A stretch of 64,000 nucleotides of DNA from contig OY744531.1 of assembly GCA_963556195.1 (NCBI GenBank), positions 49,573,700-49,637,699 on the forward strand, in the 5' to 3' direction. The position numbers and the translations under genes are program-made. The stretch comes from Sepiola atlantica. Lineage: Eukaryota; Mollusca; Cephalopoda; Sepiida; Sepiolidae. Positions 20,911 to 31,133 of this stretch are shown here, one piece after another. The notes under the pieces are model-generated. The model did no database searches, was not told where the DNA came from, and saw only the letters and a program-made list of their open reading frames with translations. Every line of letters starts with the position of its first letter. The first letter of the stretch is position 1.

Positions 20911-21869
20911 CAACGATCTGCGGCAGATAGTACTAAGTTATGTATTACCCGTAGCACCTTCTATTAATGTTTTTTTTTTAATAATTTATATTTGTTCAAT
21001 TTTTCAAAGTCGGCAACGTATGCAAAACAAACGACGTGCTTGTTGAAAGGAAATACAAGAGCATTAAACATAACATAATTAATAAAAGACAACTGATCTG
21101 ATAGTAGATATGTTAGGACCTTAGCCTAAAAATAATATGCAAGAGAAGAGTAATCTCCATGAAAGGCGGATTTATCTGCCCTTGGAGACGAGATCAGACA
21201 GTTTCAGATGTAAACAAAAGTGCTTGGGAGAACACCAGACAATCTTTGCGCATCCAGCGGCTTTTAAATCATCATCCAACTTAAAATTTTTTTAATAAAT
21301 GTGATTAGTTTCATATTTCGTATATTTATAATGTTTGGTCTGTTAAAAAGCTGAAAGAAGCAGTTATTATTAAACATAACAACTGGCGATGATTAGACAT
21401 AAAACGATATCAATCCGATTATCCTGGAATCCTGAGTTCAGATGATTGAATATTCAAATACACTCTTGAATGTAAATCATCTCGATTGCTCAAGTTAAAA
21501 TGATGACTGTTAATCTGATAATCGGACAGGTGAGACTTTATTCTGAGACTAGAGTGCAGTGAAGTACTTTTTCTATAGGGGAATAATACCTCCTACTTTG
21601 TCATTGTATCAATATGAAAGAAAGAAAGGAAATCTAGATCCGTATTAAATATTTTCTCCATTAAAATTTACCCAAAATATATACAAATCGATTGCAAATG
21701 AGTGGAAATCGATTACAGACTCTTTCAACAATTCTTCTTTGTTATTCAAGAGATTTCATGTTAAAAGGAAACAATGGTTGTTCTTGAGATATGTCTATTA
21801 AACCGACGCTTTGTCGGATATTTTATTTGATGTAATAAGGGGGGGAGGTAGGACGATTTAGGCAACTAG
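20911..21869. other. Flank of the Copia element with a possible solo LTR
   Basis: No gene. Segment 21111-21381 begins TGTTAGGACC and ends CATAACA, followed after two bases by TGGCGATGATTAG, which resembles a Gypsy primer site. It may be an LTR plus primer-site remnant of another element. No partner LTR is present. Confidence 0.4.
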
Positions 21870-22094
21870 TGTTAAGATTAAATAGAGTTGTTCCCCTTGG
21901 ACCGTTTTGATTAAGTTGCCTCCCTTTGAGAACGTGACTTTACGAGACTTCACGAGACTTCATTTTGGCAGTATAAATATCGGTCAGCCATCTTTGTTTT
22001 GTTTTAGTTCTAGATAATCTTCTTACCGGCCACATGTGCCAAATAAACATATCAACTTATATCCATTTTCATCAGCTTTATGTGTCGTTTTTCA
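21870..22094 (+). repeat. 5' LTR of the Copia element
   Basis: It contains a TATA box TATAAATA at 21972-21979 (promoter) and a polyadenylation signal AATAAA at 22042-22047. It ends TTTTTCA directly before the primer site. Confidence 0.95.
21972..21979 (+). promoter_or_regulatory. LTR TATA box
   Basis: TATAAATA lies 63 bp upstream of the AATAAA signal region in the LTR. It is duplicated at 26446-26453 in the 3' LTR, as expected for the retrotransposon promoter. Confidence 0.7.
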
Positions 22095-22107
22095 TGGTAG
22101 CAGAGCG
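22095..22107 (+). other. Primer-binding site (initiator tRNA-Met type)
   Basis: TGGTAGCAGAGCG follows the 5' LTR without a gap. It is complementary to the 3' end of initiator tRNA-Met over about 11 bases, the usual Copia primer. The gag ATG follows at 22113. Confidence 0.85.
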
Positions 22108-22112
22108 TAACA

Positions 22113-24632
22113 ATGGCGTCGAACTACAAAAATCCACCGATTTTTAATGAACAAAGTTATGAAGAATGGAAAAATGAGCTATTTATATGGCAGCTCATGA
22201 CGGACATTGATAAAAAGAAACAGGCCTTGGCGGTAACACTATCTCTAACCGGGAAAGCTAGGAAAGCAGCATTAAACTGTGACAAAGACGAACTGCACAG
22301 AGAAAATGGCATGGATACCCTCATATCTGCACTGGATGGATTATTTTTGAGGGAAACTATAGACACAGCTTACGAAGCATATAGAAACTTCGACGGATTC
22401 AGGAGACCGGGACACATGGCAATCTCTGAATATATTATAGAATTTGACCAGCGATACCAAAAAAGTACTAAATATAAAATGAGTCTGCCAGATGCTGTAC
22501 TGGCATGCAAGCTTTTGGATAACGCAAATTTACCCAACCAGCAAAGACAGTTAATCCTGACAGCATGTGCGTCGGATGAATTATGTTATGACAGAATGAA
22601 GTCTGCCATGAAGAGAATTTTCGGCGACATTTTGAATAAACAAAATGCAGTCACGGACTCGGAAAAAAATACCAACATTGTGATGACTGAACAAAAGACG
22701 GCATTATTCACCGACCAAGGTAAGAGGCGTCAGTCATATCATCCTTTTTCAAAAACATACAACAAAATTAAAGGGACCAATCCGGCTAACAGATACGGTA
22801 AAACGAGTAGATGTCGGATTTGCGAAAGTGTGCTTCATTGGTGGAAAGACTGTCCACATAAGAATGAGTCTGTTAAATTTACAGAAAATGTTAATTCAGA
22901 CATAAATGACTCACCCATAGATGAATGTAATATTACCCTTTTTACGCAGAACAACGCTTCTGCAAGTGAAATTTTTGCCGTGGAATCATTAAATTCTGCA
23001 GTCATTGATACAGCATGTACAAGGACGGTCTGCGGTAAAAAATGGCTAAAACATTATGCGGACAGTATAGATTGTGATATCCCATCCACAAAAAGTCACA
23101 AGCCTTTTCGTTTTGGTGATGGTAGGATTATAAACTCATTCAAAAAAGTTATCTTACCAGCCAAAATAGGTAACACGAGATGTAAAATAGAGGTAGAAGT
23201 GGTCGATGTAGATATTCCGCTTCTATTAAGTAAAGCTTCACTAAAAAAGGCGAGAACTATTCTGGACTTGAATTCTGACAGGGCTGAGATGTTTGGAAGC
23301 CCAGTAGAATTACAATTTACATCTACTGGCCATTACTGCATTGACATCACTGACAATTCTGTTTCGAAAGTGTTAATGATAAATGAAAACCTGGATGACA
23401 GCACTAAATTTAAGAGGCTCACTAAACTGCATCAACAATTTGGACATGCATCTGCAGAGAAACTTAAACAACTACTGAAATCCGCAGGTACGGATGACTC
23501 TGATATTCTCAGCAAATTGGAAGGTGTTATATCAAAATGTGACACATGCAGAAAACATGCTAAACCATCGCCCAAACCTATTGTTGGTTTTTCTTGGGCT
23601 AACGATCACAACCAAACAGTAGCAGTGGATTTGCATCAGCTGGACAATAACCTTTGGTACCTGCACATAATTGATGAATTCTCTCGATTCAGTGCTGGAT
23701 GCATAACCAATAACAAACGATCATCTATGTTTGTTCAGAATTTTATAAAATACTGGATAAGCATTCATGGGGCACCACAGCGACTTCTTAGTGATCTTGG
23801 TGGTGAATTTGACAGTGCAGAAGTACGAGACATGGCCGAGAACTTCAACATATGCGTGATCACTACTGCTGGTTATTCGCCGTGGAGTAATGGCTTATTA
23901 GAAAGACACAACCAAACATTGACAGAAATTTTATTAAAAATTAAATATGAACAGAACCTTGACTGGGAAACGGCCTTGAGCTGGGCACTGATGGCAAAAA
24001 ACTCCCTACACAATGTACATGGATATAGTCCATATCAACTGGTCTTTGGGAGGAATCCGAATATTCCATCAGCACTCACCGATGAACCACCAGCTTTAGA
24101 AGGCACCACCACCAGTGAAGTGGTGAAAAACCACATAAATGCGTTGTACTCTGCGAGACAGGCCTTCATCAAAGCCGAATCATCTGAAAAAATCAGAAGA
24201 GCCCTACGTAAGCAAGTCCGACCCACACCAGACACTTGTATGGCAGGTGACAAGGTCTACTATAAGAGACCAGATAATAAAGAATGGAGAGGACCTGGTG
24301 TGGTAATTGGCCAAGATGGGCCTGTTGTGTTTGTCCGACATGGAGGGATACTGGTGAGAGTGCATAAATGTAGACTACGACTGGTCCACCCCACGGATGA
24401 AAATATAAACTCCGACCTGCTGTCGGATACACCAAGCAGTCAAAGGACCAAGGAGCAAACCGACCGTACCAAAAATTTTGATGCATCAGAGAATTCTGAT
24501 GATGAGCAATATACCCAGACCTCACCAGCTTCACACCATGACAATGAGATGATACTACAGGATAAGATTCATATAAAACCAGGCCACACCATAAGTTACA
24601 CTCACAAGGAGAGTTTAACAAATTCAAGCTAA
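22113..24632 (+). CDS. Copia gag-protease-integrase polyprotein
   Basis: 839 codons from the first ATG after the primer site. The gag part (residues 1-230) ends in a CX2CX4HX4C zinc knuckle (CRICESVLHWWKDC, ~234-247). The protease motif is DTACTRTVCG at ~299, with Ala in place of the usual Gly. The integrase zinc domain spans LHQQFGH (~439) to CDTC (~476). The catalytic triad is D506 (AVDLHQ), D561 (LSDLGGEF) and E597 (GLLERHN), a D,D-35-E spacing. All key residues are intact. The frame stops before the RT, which continues one frame over at 24694. Two small indels near 24611 and 24632 probably broke an originally single polyprotein. Confidence 0.95.
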   Translation: MASNYKNPPIFNEQSYEEWKNELFIWQLMTDIDKKKQALAVTLSLTGKARKAALNCDKDELHRENGMDTLISALDGLFLRETIDTAYEAYRNFDGFRRPGHMAISEYIIEFDQRYQKSTKYKMSLPDAVLACKLLDNANLPNQQRQLILTACASDELCYDRMKSAMKRIFGDILNKQNAVTDSEKNTNIVMTEQKTALFTDQGKRRQSYHPFSKTYNKIKGTNPANRYGKTSRCRICESVLHWWKDCPHKNESVKFTENVNSDINDSPIDECNITLFTQNNASASEIFAVESLNSAVIDTACTRTVCGKKWLKHYADSIDCDIPSTKSHKPFRFGDGRIINSFKKVILPAKIGNTRCKIEVEVVDVDIPLLLSKASLKKARTILDLNSDRAEMFGSPVELQFTSTGHYCIDITDNSVSKVLMINENLDDSTKFKRLTKLHQQFGHASAEKLKQLLKSAGTDDSDILSKLEGVISKCDTCRKHAKPSPKPIVGFSWANDHNQTVAVDLHQLDNNLWYLHIIDEFSRFSAGCITNNKRSSMFVQNFIKYWISIHGAPQRLLSDLGGEFDSAEVRDMAENFNICVITTAGYSPWSNGLLERHNQTLTEILLKIKYEQNLDWETALSWALMAKNSLHNVHGYSPYQLVFGRNPNIPSALTDEPPALEGTTTSEVVKNHINALYSARQAFIKAESSEKIRRALRKQVRPTPDTCMAGDKVYYKRPDNKEWRGPGVVIGQDGPVVFVRHGGILVRVHKCRLRLVHPTDENINSDLLSDTPSSQRTKEQTDRTKNFDASENSDDEQYTQTSPASHHDNEMILQDKIHIKPGHTISYTHKESLTNSS

Positions 24633-24693
24633 GGTAATTAGCCGAGCAGGAAAGGCTAATGGAAAAAATAATAACTGGTATAACATAAAAATT

Positions 24694-26304
24694 ATGGAAC
24701 CAGCTGACCTGGCAGGTGAGGAATTATCTGTAGACTTAGGCCAAGTCAGTAATCTCAATAAGAATGTAACCACCAGAGCGCCTGCTGATGATGATAATGT
24801 CATGGTTGTAGACAACACTCAATTCTTTGAAGCAAAAATGAAAGAGCTCGACAGTTGGAAGCAGAACGAGGTCTACACAGAGGTAAACGACAATGGACAA
24901 AAATGCATATCCACTCGATGGGTCTGTACCTTGAAATCGACCATGGACGGCATAATACCCAAAGCGAGATTGGTTGCACGGGGATTTGAAGAAATACAGG
25001 AAATACAAAAGGATTCTCCTACTTGTGCTCATGAATCTGTAAGACTAATAATGGCAGTATCAGCTCAACGTCAATGGAAGCTACATTCTATGGATATCAA
25101 GACTGCATTTCTTCAGGGACAAACTATGGACAGGGAGGTATACATAATACCGCCCAAAGAAGCCAAATGTAATAAAATATGGCAGTTAAATAAATGTGTC
25201 TATGGGTTGAGCGATGCCTCTCTCCACTGGTATAACAAGGTGAAATCTGTCATGATCGAGAATGATGGGGTTATGTCAAAAATGGACCCTACAGTTTTCT
25301 ATTGGATCTCTAAGACTGGTCACCTGACTGGCATACTGGCTTGCCATGTTGATGATTTCATTTGGTCAGGGGATCAACAATTTAATAACATCATGGATAA
25401 AGTGCGGAAGGTCTTCAATGTTGGAAAGGAGGACAGTGAAATCTTTAAGTATTGTGGAATTGATCTTAGCTGTATTAATGACACAATACATTTGAACCAG
25501 GAGAATTACTCCAAAGAAATATCACCAGTTGTTGTGGATTCTCTGAGAGCTATGCAGAAAGACTCACAACTCTCAGAAAATGAAAGAAAATCACTGCGAT
25601 CAAAAGTAGGGCAGCTGTTATGGTTGGCACACCAGAGTCGGCCAGACTTGCTGTTCGATACCTGTATATTAGCAACAAACATTAAAAATGGCACTGTGTC
25701 TGATCTACTACACGTAAACAAAATCATTACCAGAGCCAAATCATCTAAGCTATCACTAAAATTTCAACCCCTTGGAAGAGATGAAGGACTACACTTGATG
25801 GTATTTAGTGATGCTGCTATGGGTAATCTACCAGATGGTGGTAGTCAGGGTGGTTATATAATCCTACTTGTGGGTGAATCTGGTAAATTCTCCCCAATTT
25901 GGTGGAGTTCAAAGAAGATTCGACGCGTTGTGCATAGTACCCTGGCTGTGGAAACTATTGCTATGTCTGAAGCAATTGACATGGCAATTTTTATTGCTAC
26001 ATTATTTTCTGAACTCACTACAGGTAAGCCCAATCCGCATGAGCTACCTATAATATGTGTCACAGACTGCAAATCTCTCTTTGAGGCTGTAAAATCAACC
26101 AAATCAGTTAAAGAGAAACGACTCAGAATTGAAATTAGTGGAATCAAGGAAATGATGTCAAATGGACTAATAAAAGAATTCCAGTGGTGCAGGGATGGAG
26201 CACAATTAGCGGACTGCCTAACAAAGAGGGGTGCATCACCCTTTCTTCTAAGAAGCGTGCTGCAGGAAGGCATGATCAATACACAAGAACAATTAACCCC
26301 ATAA
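24694..26304 (+). CDS. Copia reverse transcriptase-RNase H
   Basis: 536 codons from an internal ATG; the same frame is already open from 24619. RT motifs: STRWVCTLKSTMDG, LHSMDIKTAFLQG (catalytic Asp ~134), WQLNKCVYGLSDAS and the HVDD box (~218-221), used where many Copia elements have YVDD. RNase H follows with its four acidic residues visible at D373 (FSDAAMG), E420 (LAVETIAMSE), D458 (VTDCKSL) and D507 (LADCLTKRGA). The frame is shifted +1 relative to the upstream polyprotein, so translation as annotated would need a frameshift. A secondary mutation in this copy is the simpler explanation. Confidence 0.93.
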   Translation: MEPADLAGEELSVDLGQVSNLNKNVTTRAPADDDNVMVVDNTQFFEAKMKELDSWKQNEVYTEVNDNGQKCISTRWVCTLKSTMDGIIPKARLVARGFEEIQEIQKDSPTCAHESVRLIMAVSAQRQWKLHSMDIKTAFLQGQTMDREVYIIPPKEAKCNKIWQLNKCVYGLSDASLHWYNKVKSVMIENDGVMSKMDPTVFYWISKTGHLTGILACHVDDFIWSGDQQFNNIMDKVRKVFNVGKEDSEIFKYCGIDLSCINDTIHLNQENYSKEISPVVVDSLRAMQKDSQLSENERKSLRSKVGQLLWLAHQSRPDLLFDTCILATNIKNGTVSDLLHVNKIITRAKSSKLSLKFQPLGRDEGLHLMVFSDAAMGNLPDGGSQGGYIILLVGESGKFSPIWWSSKKIRRVVHSTLAVETIAMSEAIDMAIFIATLFSELTTGKPNPHELPIICVTDCKSLFEAVKSTKSVKEKRLRIEISGIKEMMSNGLIKEFQWCRDGAQLADCLTKRGASPFLLRSVLQEGMINTQEQLTP

Positions 26305-26343
26305 CTTAATAAAACAAAAAAAAACAAAAATACTTATGAGATT

Positions 26344-26568
26344 TGTTAAGATTAAATAGAGTTGTTCTCCTTGGACCGTTTTGATTAAGTTGCCTCCCTT
26401 TGAGAACGTGACTTTACGAGACTTCACGAGACTTCATTTTGGCAGTATAAATATCGGTCAGCCATCTTTGTTTTGTTTTAGTTCTAGATAATCTTCTTAC
26501 CGGCCACATGTGCCAAATAAACATATCAACTTATATCCATTTTCATCAGCTTTATGTGTCGTTTTTCA
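26344..26568 (+). repeat. 3' LTR of the Copia element
   Basis: Matches the 5' LTR at 224 of 225 positions by eye, with CTC in place of CCC near position 25. TATA box at 26446-26453, AATAAA at 26516-26521. Followed by the ACTAG duplication. Confidence 0.95.
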
Positions 26569-26573
26569 ACTAG

Positions 26574-27390
26574 AAGTATCACAAAAACCCGACCTCAACG
26601 TAAAAGAAAAAAATGGTAAAATCCTTCCCTGTTATGTCAGCTCATTTACGACTATAGTTGGGTTGCAACGAATTGCCCGTTGCTTACAAGCAAACACATC
26701 GTCCTTGTAGTCCTGGTAGTTCTCAATAAAAAAACGATAACTGGTAACATACAAAAACCTAAGTCCATTGTGAACCGACTTTTCCCACTCCACTCTTCTC
26801 TCCACTTTGCTTTTATAGCTTACCTGATGCAGCCTCCTCCAATCAAAATGCGAGGACTCCAAAATAAATTCAATATACAAAATCGTTACTTGAACACCAC
26901 ATGGAATTCTATGACATCCCCCCATTCACATTGCGTTCTGGCAAATAAAATTAACTCATTTCCAGTGAAGTTTTTTGAATAACAAAAACAACGAAATTTT
27001 AAAATCTCATAGTTATTGACAAAAGGGCACAAAATGCTTTGACAATACGAATGTAACATTCTTTGTTTGACATACTTAGTTATCCGATTGGTCTTAAGAT
27101 GTCGGAAGATTTTTGCTGCATGTGTTAAATAAACTTTAGTGCTCAAGTCTTATTAACAAGAAGAGATGTTAAATTTCAGTACGGTTTTCTTCTTGCTGAA
27201 TGTATTAAAAGCAATCCAAGTCCAGAAAATATATTTTGTGGGATGGGGGCTAATCTTTCAATTTCGCTACACATCAAGTAGTTGAAATAGATCCGTTGAT
27301 ATGATATTCAGCAATGAATATATATTTTTTTCTTCAGGATATTCGTTTTATTTCACTACACATCTAGTAGCGAGGGTTGGTGGTGTTAAA
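26574..27390. other. Unassigned DNA with an LTR-promoter-like segment
   Basis: No gene. On the minus strand around 26800-26860 an ATTGG box precedes CTATAAAAGC, a plausible TATA promoter of an unrecognised element. Around 27260-27390 two partial copies of CACTACACATCTAGTAG precede the tandem duplication that follows. Confidence 0.4.
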
Positions 27391-27396
27391 ATGATT

Positions 27397-28624
27397 GATA
27401 TGTCTTGTCTATATAGATAAGCAATGAATATATGTGTTACGTTACAATTGTGTCTTTTTATCTTTTAAACTATCCGGCCGGCAGCTCATCATGTAAACAG
27501 CCTTGTTGTTAAGCTGACAGGCAGTAGGTAACTCAGTTAGTGGTGACGTCTGGTCTTCATAGTAATCGTTGTAACTGTTGTTGTGATGTGATGAATTGAT
27601 TTCGTCCTTCTTTAGCCGTTGTTGTAGATGATCTTTTTTTTTCTCAGTAGTGACCCTAGTAGTAATTGTCGTACATGATCGAATAAAATACAACACTACA
27701 CAATTCCGTGTTTTAATATTTTTATCTTGTTTTTTTTTATTTATCTTTCTTTAAGTTGCTCTCAGCTTACAGTAATATTACATATTTCTCTAACCCCTGA
27801 GGAGAGGGATAACATCTCTGAAAAACACGCCCACTTCTTCATACACACACAAGCCAAGAGAAAGATAACACTAATTTATTTTGTCACGTCAACTTCCAGT
27901 TCATGATGTCATTTTCTTAACACGTCACTTTAAATTACTAACCTTAACTTCTAGTGGAAATTTTTCATATTTTTTACTTAATCTAATTTCTAATGGAAAT
28001 TTCCTTTTCTATGTCATCTACCACGTCCCAGAATCGTTGATATGTCTTATCTGTATAAATAAGCAATGAATATGTCTTACGTGCCGATTGTGTATTTTTT
28101 ATTTTATAAACACTCTAGACGGTGTCTCATCATGTCAACAGCTGTATTGTTAGTTGACAGGCAGTAGGCAGCTCAGTTAGTTGTGACGTCTGGTTTTCGT
28201 AGTAATCGTCGTAATTGTTATGACGATGTGCTGATTTGATTTCTTTTTTCTTCTCTAGTGGTTGTAATAGATGATCTCTTTCTTTTTCTCAGTAGCGACC
28301 ACAGTAGTAATTGTCGTATGCGGTTGGATAAAATACAACACTACACAATTCCGTGTTTTAATATTTTTACAGTAATATTACATATTCACTTCCTAATTCC
28401 CGAGGGAGGGGATAGCATCTCTGAAAACACGTCTCATCCTTCTTACAGACACAAGCCAAGAGAAAGATCAGACCAATTTTTACCGCATCAACTTCTGGTT
28501 TGTGATGTTATTTCCTTCCACATTGACTTAAATTCCTAACCTTAACTTCTAGTGGAAATTTCTCATTTTCACTTAATCTAATTTCTAATGGAAATTTCCT
28601 TTTCTATGTCATCTACAACATCCC
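27397..28624. repeat. Two tandem ~600 bp units, LTR-like
   Basis: Unit 1 (27397-28038) and unit 2 (28039-28624) align throughout, from GATATGTCTT to CTATGTCATCTAC. Differences include unit 1's extra poly-T/CTCAGCTTAC segment. Each unit has a TATATAGATAAG or TATAAATAAG box near its start and AATAAAATACAACAC near the middle, features of an LTR. No internal coding region lies between them. Either a tandem LTR pair left by recombination or a local duplication could explain this. Confidence 0.8.
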
Positions 28625-29435
28625 ACGTTTAATATCATTACACTAGAATTCTACTCTCTTTGTAAACAAACCTATACACTAAATTTTTAATTAACAAATA
28701 ATCATAGAATTATCCAATTTTAACTAATTTATATTCTTCTGCATGATTGAAATGGTCCCCTTGGCACACTCTTGGGAAATAATTTTATTTATTCGACCCA
28801 AACAGGGCATATTGTCACTAAAGCATAACTGCCTACTGTGATAGGGACCAGATTTAAGGGAGGGGGGGGGCAACCTGGGTGAGGACTTGGGCAGGAAGAT
28901 GTTTTTTCACATTACATTTAAATTTCTGCATTTTGGTACAGTCGAGGAAACATTCAAAGGGTGTGATTTTTTTGCTAGTCGGGTGAGTCGGGGGTATTTA
29001 CGTTGAGGGGGGACAAGTGCAGAAAGCACACCGCATACAAGTACTTGTAAAACAAGCACAAGGATGCAACACTGCAGCAATGCAACAGGGCTGGCTTGGC
29101 AGGCAGTGCCAATTTTATGAGACAATTTGTTATATTTGATTTTCATGAAAACTCAAATTGTATTTAAAAAAGATCTAAAACGAAACAATGTGTCATATGG
29201 AAATGAAAGAAAACGCCAATCTAATATACATACACCCAAGATCAAACCACGTCATCTATTATAAAACATATCCTGGTTCTATCGAATGTAGACTTAGTAA
29301 TAATTTAAGTATAAGGTCAAATCGGCTGATAGTTTCATCAACATGCCACTGTCTGTCGAGAAAACCGGAAGTGATGAGCAAAGAAAAAAAGGGAGAAAGA
29401 CAAAATGAAAGGGTAGATGGATATGTCTGATAATG
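28625..29435. other. Unassigned DNA
   Basis: No gene recognised. A poly-G run occurs near 28862, and a ~35 bp segment at 29275-29310 (TATCGAATGTAGACTTAGTA) recurs at 33264-33290. Confidence 0.5.
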
Positions 29436-29674
29436 CAGGATTACTTCCCCAAAATGCCACCCATAGAATCGTTAATAAAATTCACAATCCTTTCTGCAAT
29501 CCACCCATATTTGGTACAAATAAACTTCAATCCATGTCTGACTAGTCCACCAAGTTTCAACCATGATTGTCCTACAATCTTTGTTTTATCACCGTTATAT
29601 GATAAGCACACCTCGATAAGATGTGTAAAATTATCAATAACTAACAAACTCATTTCTTGGCACTGCTCTGATTT

Positions 29675-29978
29675 TTATACGACATAATAATGTTGACACA
29701 CCAGTTCTCGTTAGATCACTAAAGTTAAGCGGTGTTGAGCCTTGTCAGTAACAGATGGGTGACCACTTAGGAATATCAGGTGCTGTATATGGAAGGACGG
29801 CGACATCTCCTTGCAAAAAAACGGCAAAAACTAGTGTTGTTAAAATCATCTCGCCTGAGCGGAATACACATACAACTGGGGACCACTTGTGAATTTGACA
29901 TTCCCTAGAAACTTCCTGATTCAGAGGAAGCCGACTAATACCCGACTAGGATGTGTGCGACACCACAACCATGACAGG
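29675..29978 (+). mobile_element. 5S-rRNA-headed SINE, copy 1
   Basis: A 304 bp insertion flanked by a perfect 13 bp target duplication ACTGCTCTGATTT (29662-29674 and 29979-29991). The first ~115 bp is a diverged 5S rRNA, with TTCTCGTTAGATCACTAAAG, AGTTAAGCGG and GATGGGTGACCAC aligned in order. The rest is a unique body (GGACCACTTGTGAATTTGA, GAGGAAGCCG) shared with 62522-62812. The internal 5S promoter boxes are largely recognisable. It is not a functional 5S gene. It would depend on LINE machinery to retrotranspose. Confidence 0.9.
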
Positions 29979-29989
29979 ACTGCTCTGAT

Positions 29990-30193
29990 TTAGGCTCTTT
30001 TCAGTTCCAGAATAGCCTGAGAATTATTTTGATAGATATTTTCTTTCAGATGAAAATCTGAGGGAGTTAGGTCCGGTGTGTATGGAGCCCATTCAGGATT
30101 GCATCTCTTACTGATGATGCGATCACCAAAGTGACCCTCTTCCATATCATTGAACAGTGATAAAACAAAGACTGTCGGACATTCATGATTCAA
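29990..30193 (-). pseudogene. Mariner-like transposase C-terminal fragment
   Basis: Minus-strand reading FGDRIISKRCNPEWAPYTPDL continues with TPSDFHL, the region around the third catalytic acidic residue of mariner-type transposases (usually PDLxPxDFxLW). The preceding catalytic domain is missing. It lies immediately next to the 5S SINE insertion. Confidence 0.75.
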
Positions 30194-30708
30194 AATACTG
30201 TCATGTACCTATGGATTTATACGCATGATGTCTGATGCCAGAAAATGTCACCCATGGAATTGTCAATAAATTCACAATCCTTTATAATAAGCACATTAGG
30301 ATACGAAGTGCAAAATTGTGAATAACTTTGACAAACTTCTCTGTGCACGAGCATGATTTTGGCTTTGATGTGTCGAGACATTATCTTTGGATAATTCCAC
30401 AGATAAAAATCTGGGGGATTCTGGGATTAACGTCCGGTGAGTGTGAAGCCCATTCAGGATGACACCTCTTACTAATGAGACTATCACGAAAGCGCCGTCC
30501 ATATTATTAAATGATGATAAAACAAAGAATGTTGGGCATCCATTACTAAAACTTGATGAACAAGTCAGGCATAGACGGAAGTTTATTTGTACTAAATATG
30601 GTTGGATTGCAGAAACAATTCTATAGGTGGCATTTTTTTGATAGGGTAGGGGTGTCACCCTGCATAATATTTAACTTGAAAATTTAGGTTCATATCATGT
30701 ATTTACTT

Positions 30709-31133
30709 TGTATTATTTTGATTATTCGGACTACTGTTCTCATCTTGAGTATTATTTTCACAACGTTTCGACCGATGTAACCTCCGACCTTCTTCAGGTG
30801 TATCTTGTATAACTCGGGAATCTTTCTGTCGAACTCGGGAATCTGTACGGAATTTCGAATCGAACTCTTTATTTAATCCACAGGGAAACATGCTCTCGTT
30901 TCGTCACCAATGACTAGGCAGAAGTCCTAAGGCTGACAGAATGAGAGCATGCTGCCCCCGTGGATTAAATAAAGAGTTCCGTTCGAAATTCCGTACAGAT
31001 TCCCGAGTTCGACAGAAAGATTCCCGAGTTATACAAGATACACCTGAAGAAGGTTGGAGGTTATATCGGTCGAAACATTGTAAAAATAACACTCAACATG
31101 AGAACAGTAGCCCGAATAATCCAGATAATACAT
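30709..31133. repeat. Foldback repeat, ~190 bp arms
   Basis: Arms 30709-30898 and 30943-31133 are inverted copies with ~10% differences and a 44 bp spacer. Each arm contains CCTGAAGAAGG, a wobble-paired stem and TCGAAAC, a sequence resembling a degenerate hammerhead (CUGANGA and CGAAAC). Mirror-image ORFs of ~60 codons result from the symmetry and are probably not genes. Confidence 0.85.

Larger units (their letters stand above)
21870..26568 (+). mobile_element. Near-intact Copia-type LTR retrotransposon
   Basis: Complete structure: 225 bp LTRs (21870-22094 and 26344-26568) both starting TGTTAAG and ending TTTTTCA, differing at a single C/T position. Perfect 5 bp target duplications ACTAG lie at 21865-21869 and 26569-26573, and a primer-binding site TGGTAGCAGAGC immediately follows the 5' LTR. 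Domain order (gag, protease, integrase, RT, RNase H) defines Copia/Ty1. Motif style (DTACTRT protease, HVDD RT) resembles the GalEa group of aquatic invertebrates. Near-identical LTRs imply recent insertion. Confidence 0.96.
29440..30660 (-). mobile_element. Two adjacent mariner-like relics
   Basis: Copy 1 (29440 to ~30230) and copy 2 (~30235-30660) each begin with the same terminal arm (AATG(C/T)CACCCATxGAATxGT, CACAATCCTTTCTGCAATCC) also seen at 13.7-14.7 kb. Copy 2 ends in the inverted arm with GGTTGGATTGCAGAAAC and GGTGTCACCC. Copy 1 is interrupted by a 5S-headed SINE. Minus-strand transposase C-terminal sequence survives in both. Confidence 0.75.

Noticed and set aside
29688..29795. Functional 5S rRNA gene
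   Set aside because: It is diverged at many positions, joined to a SINE body and bounded by target duplications.
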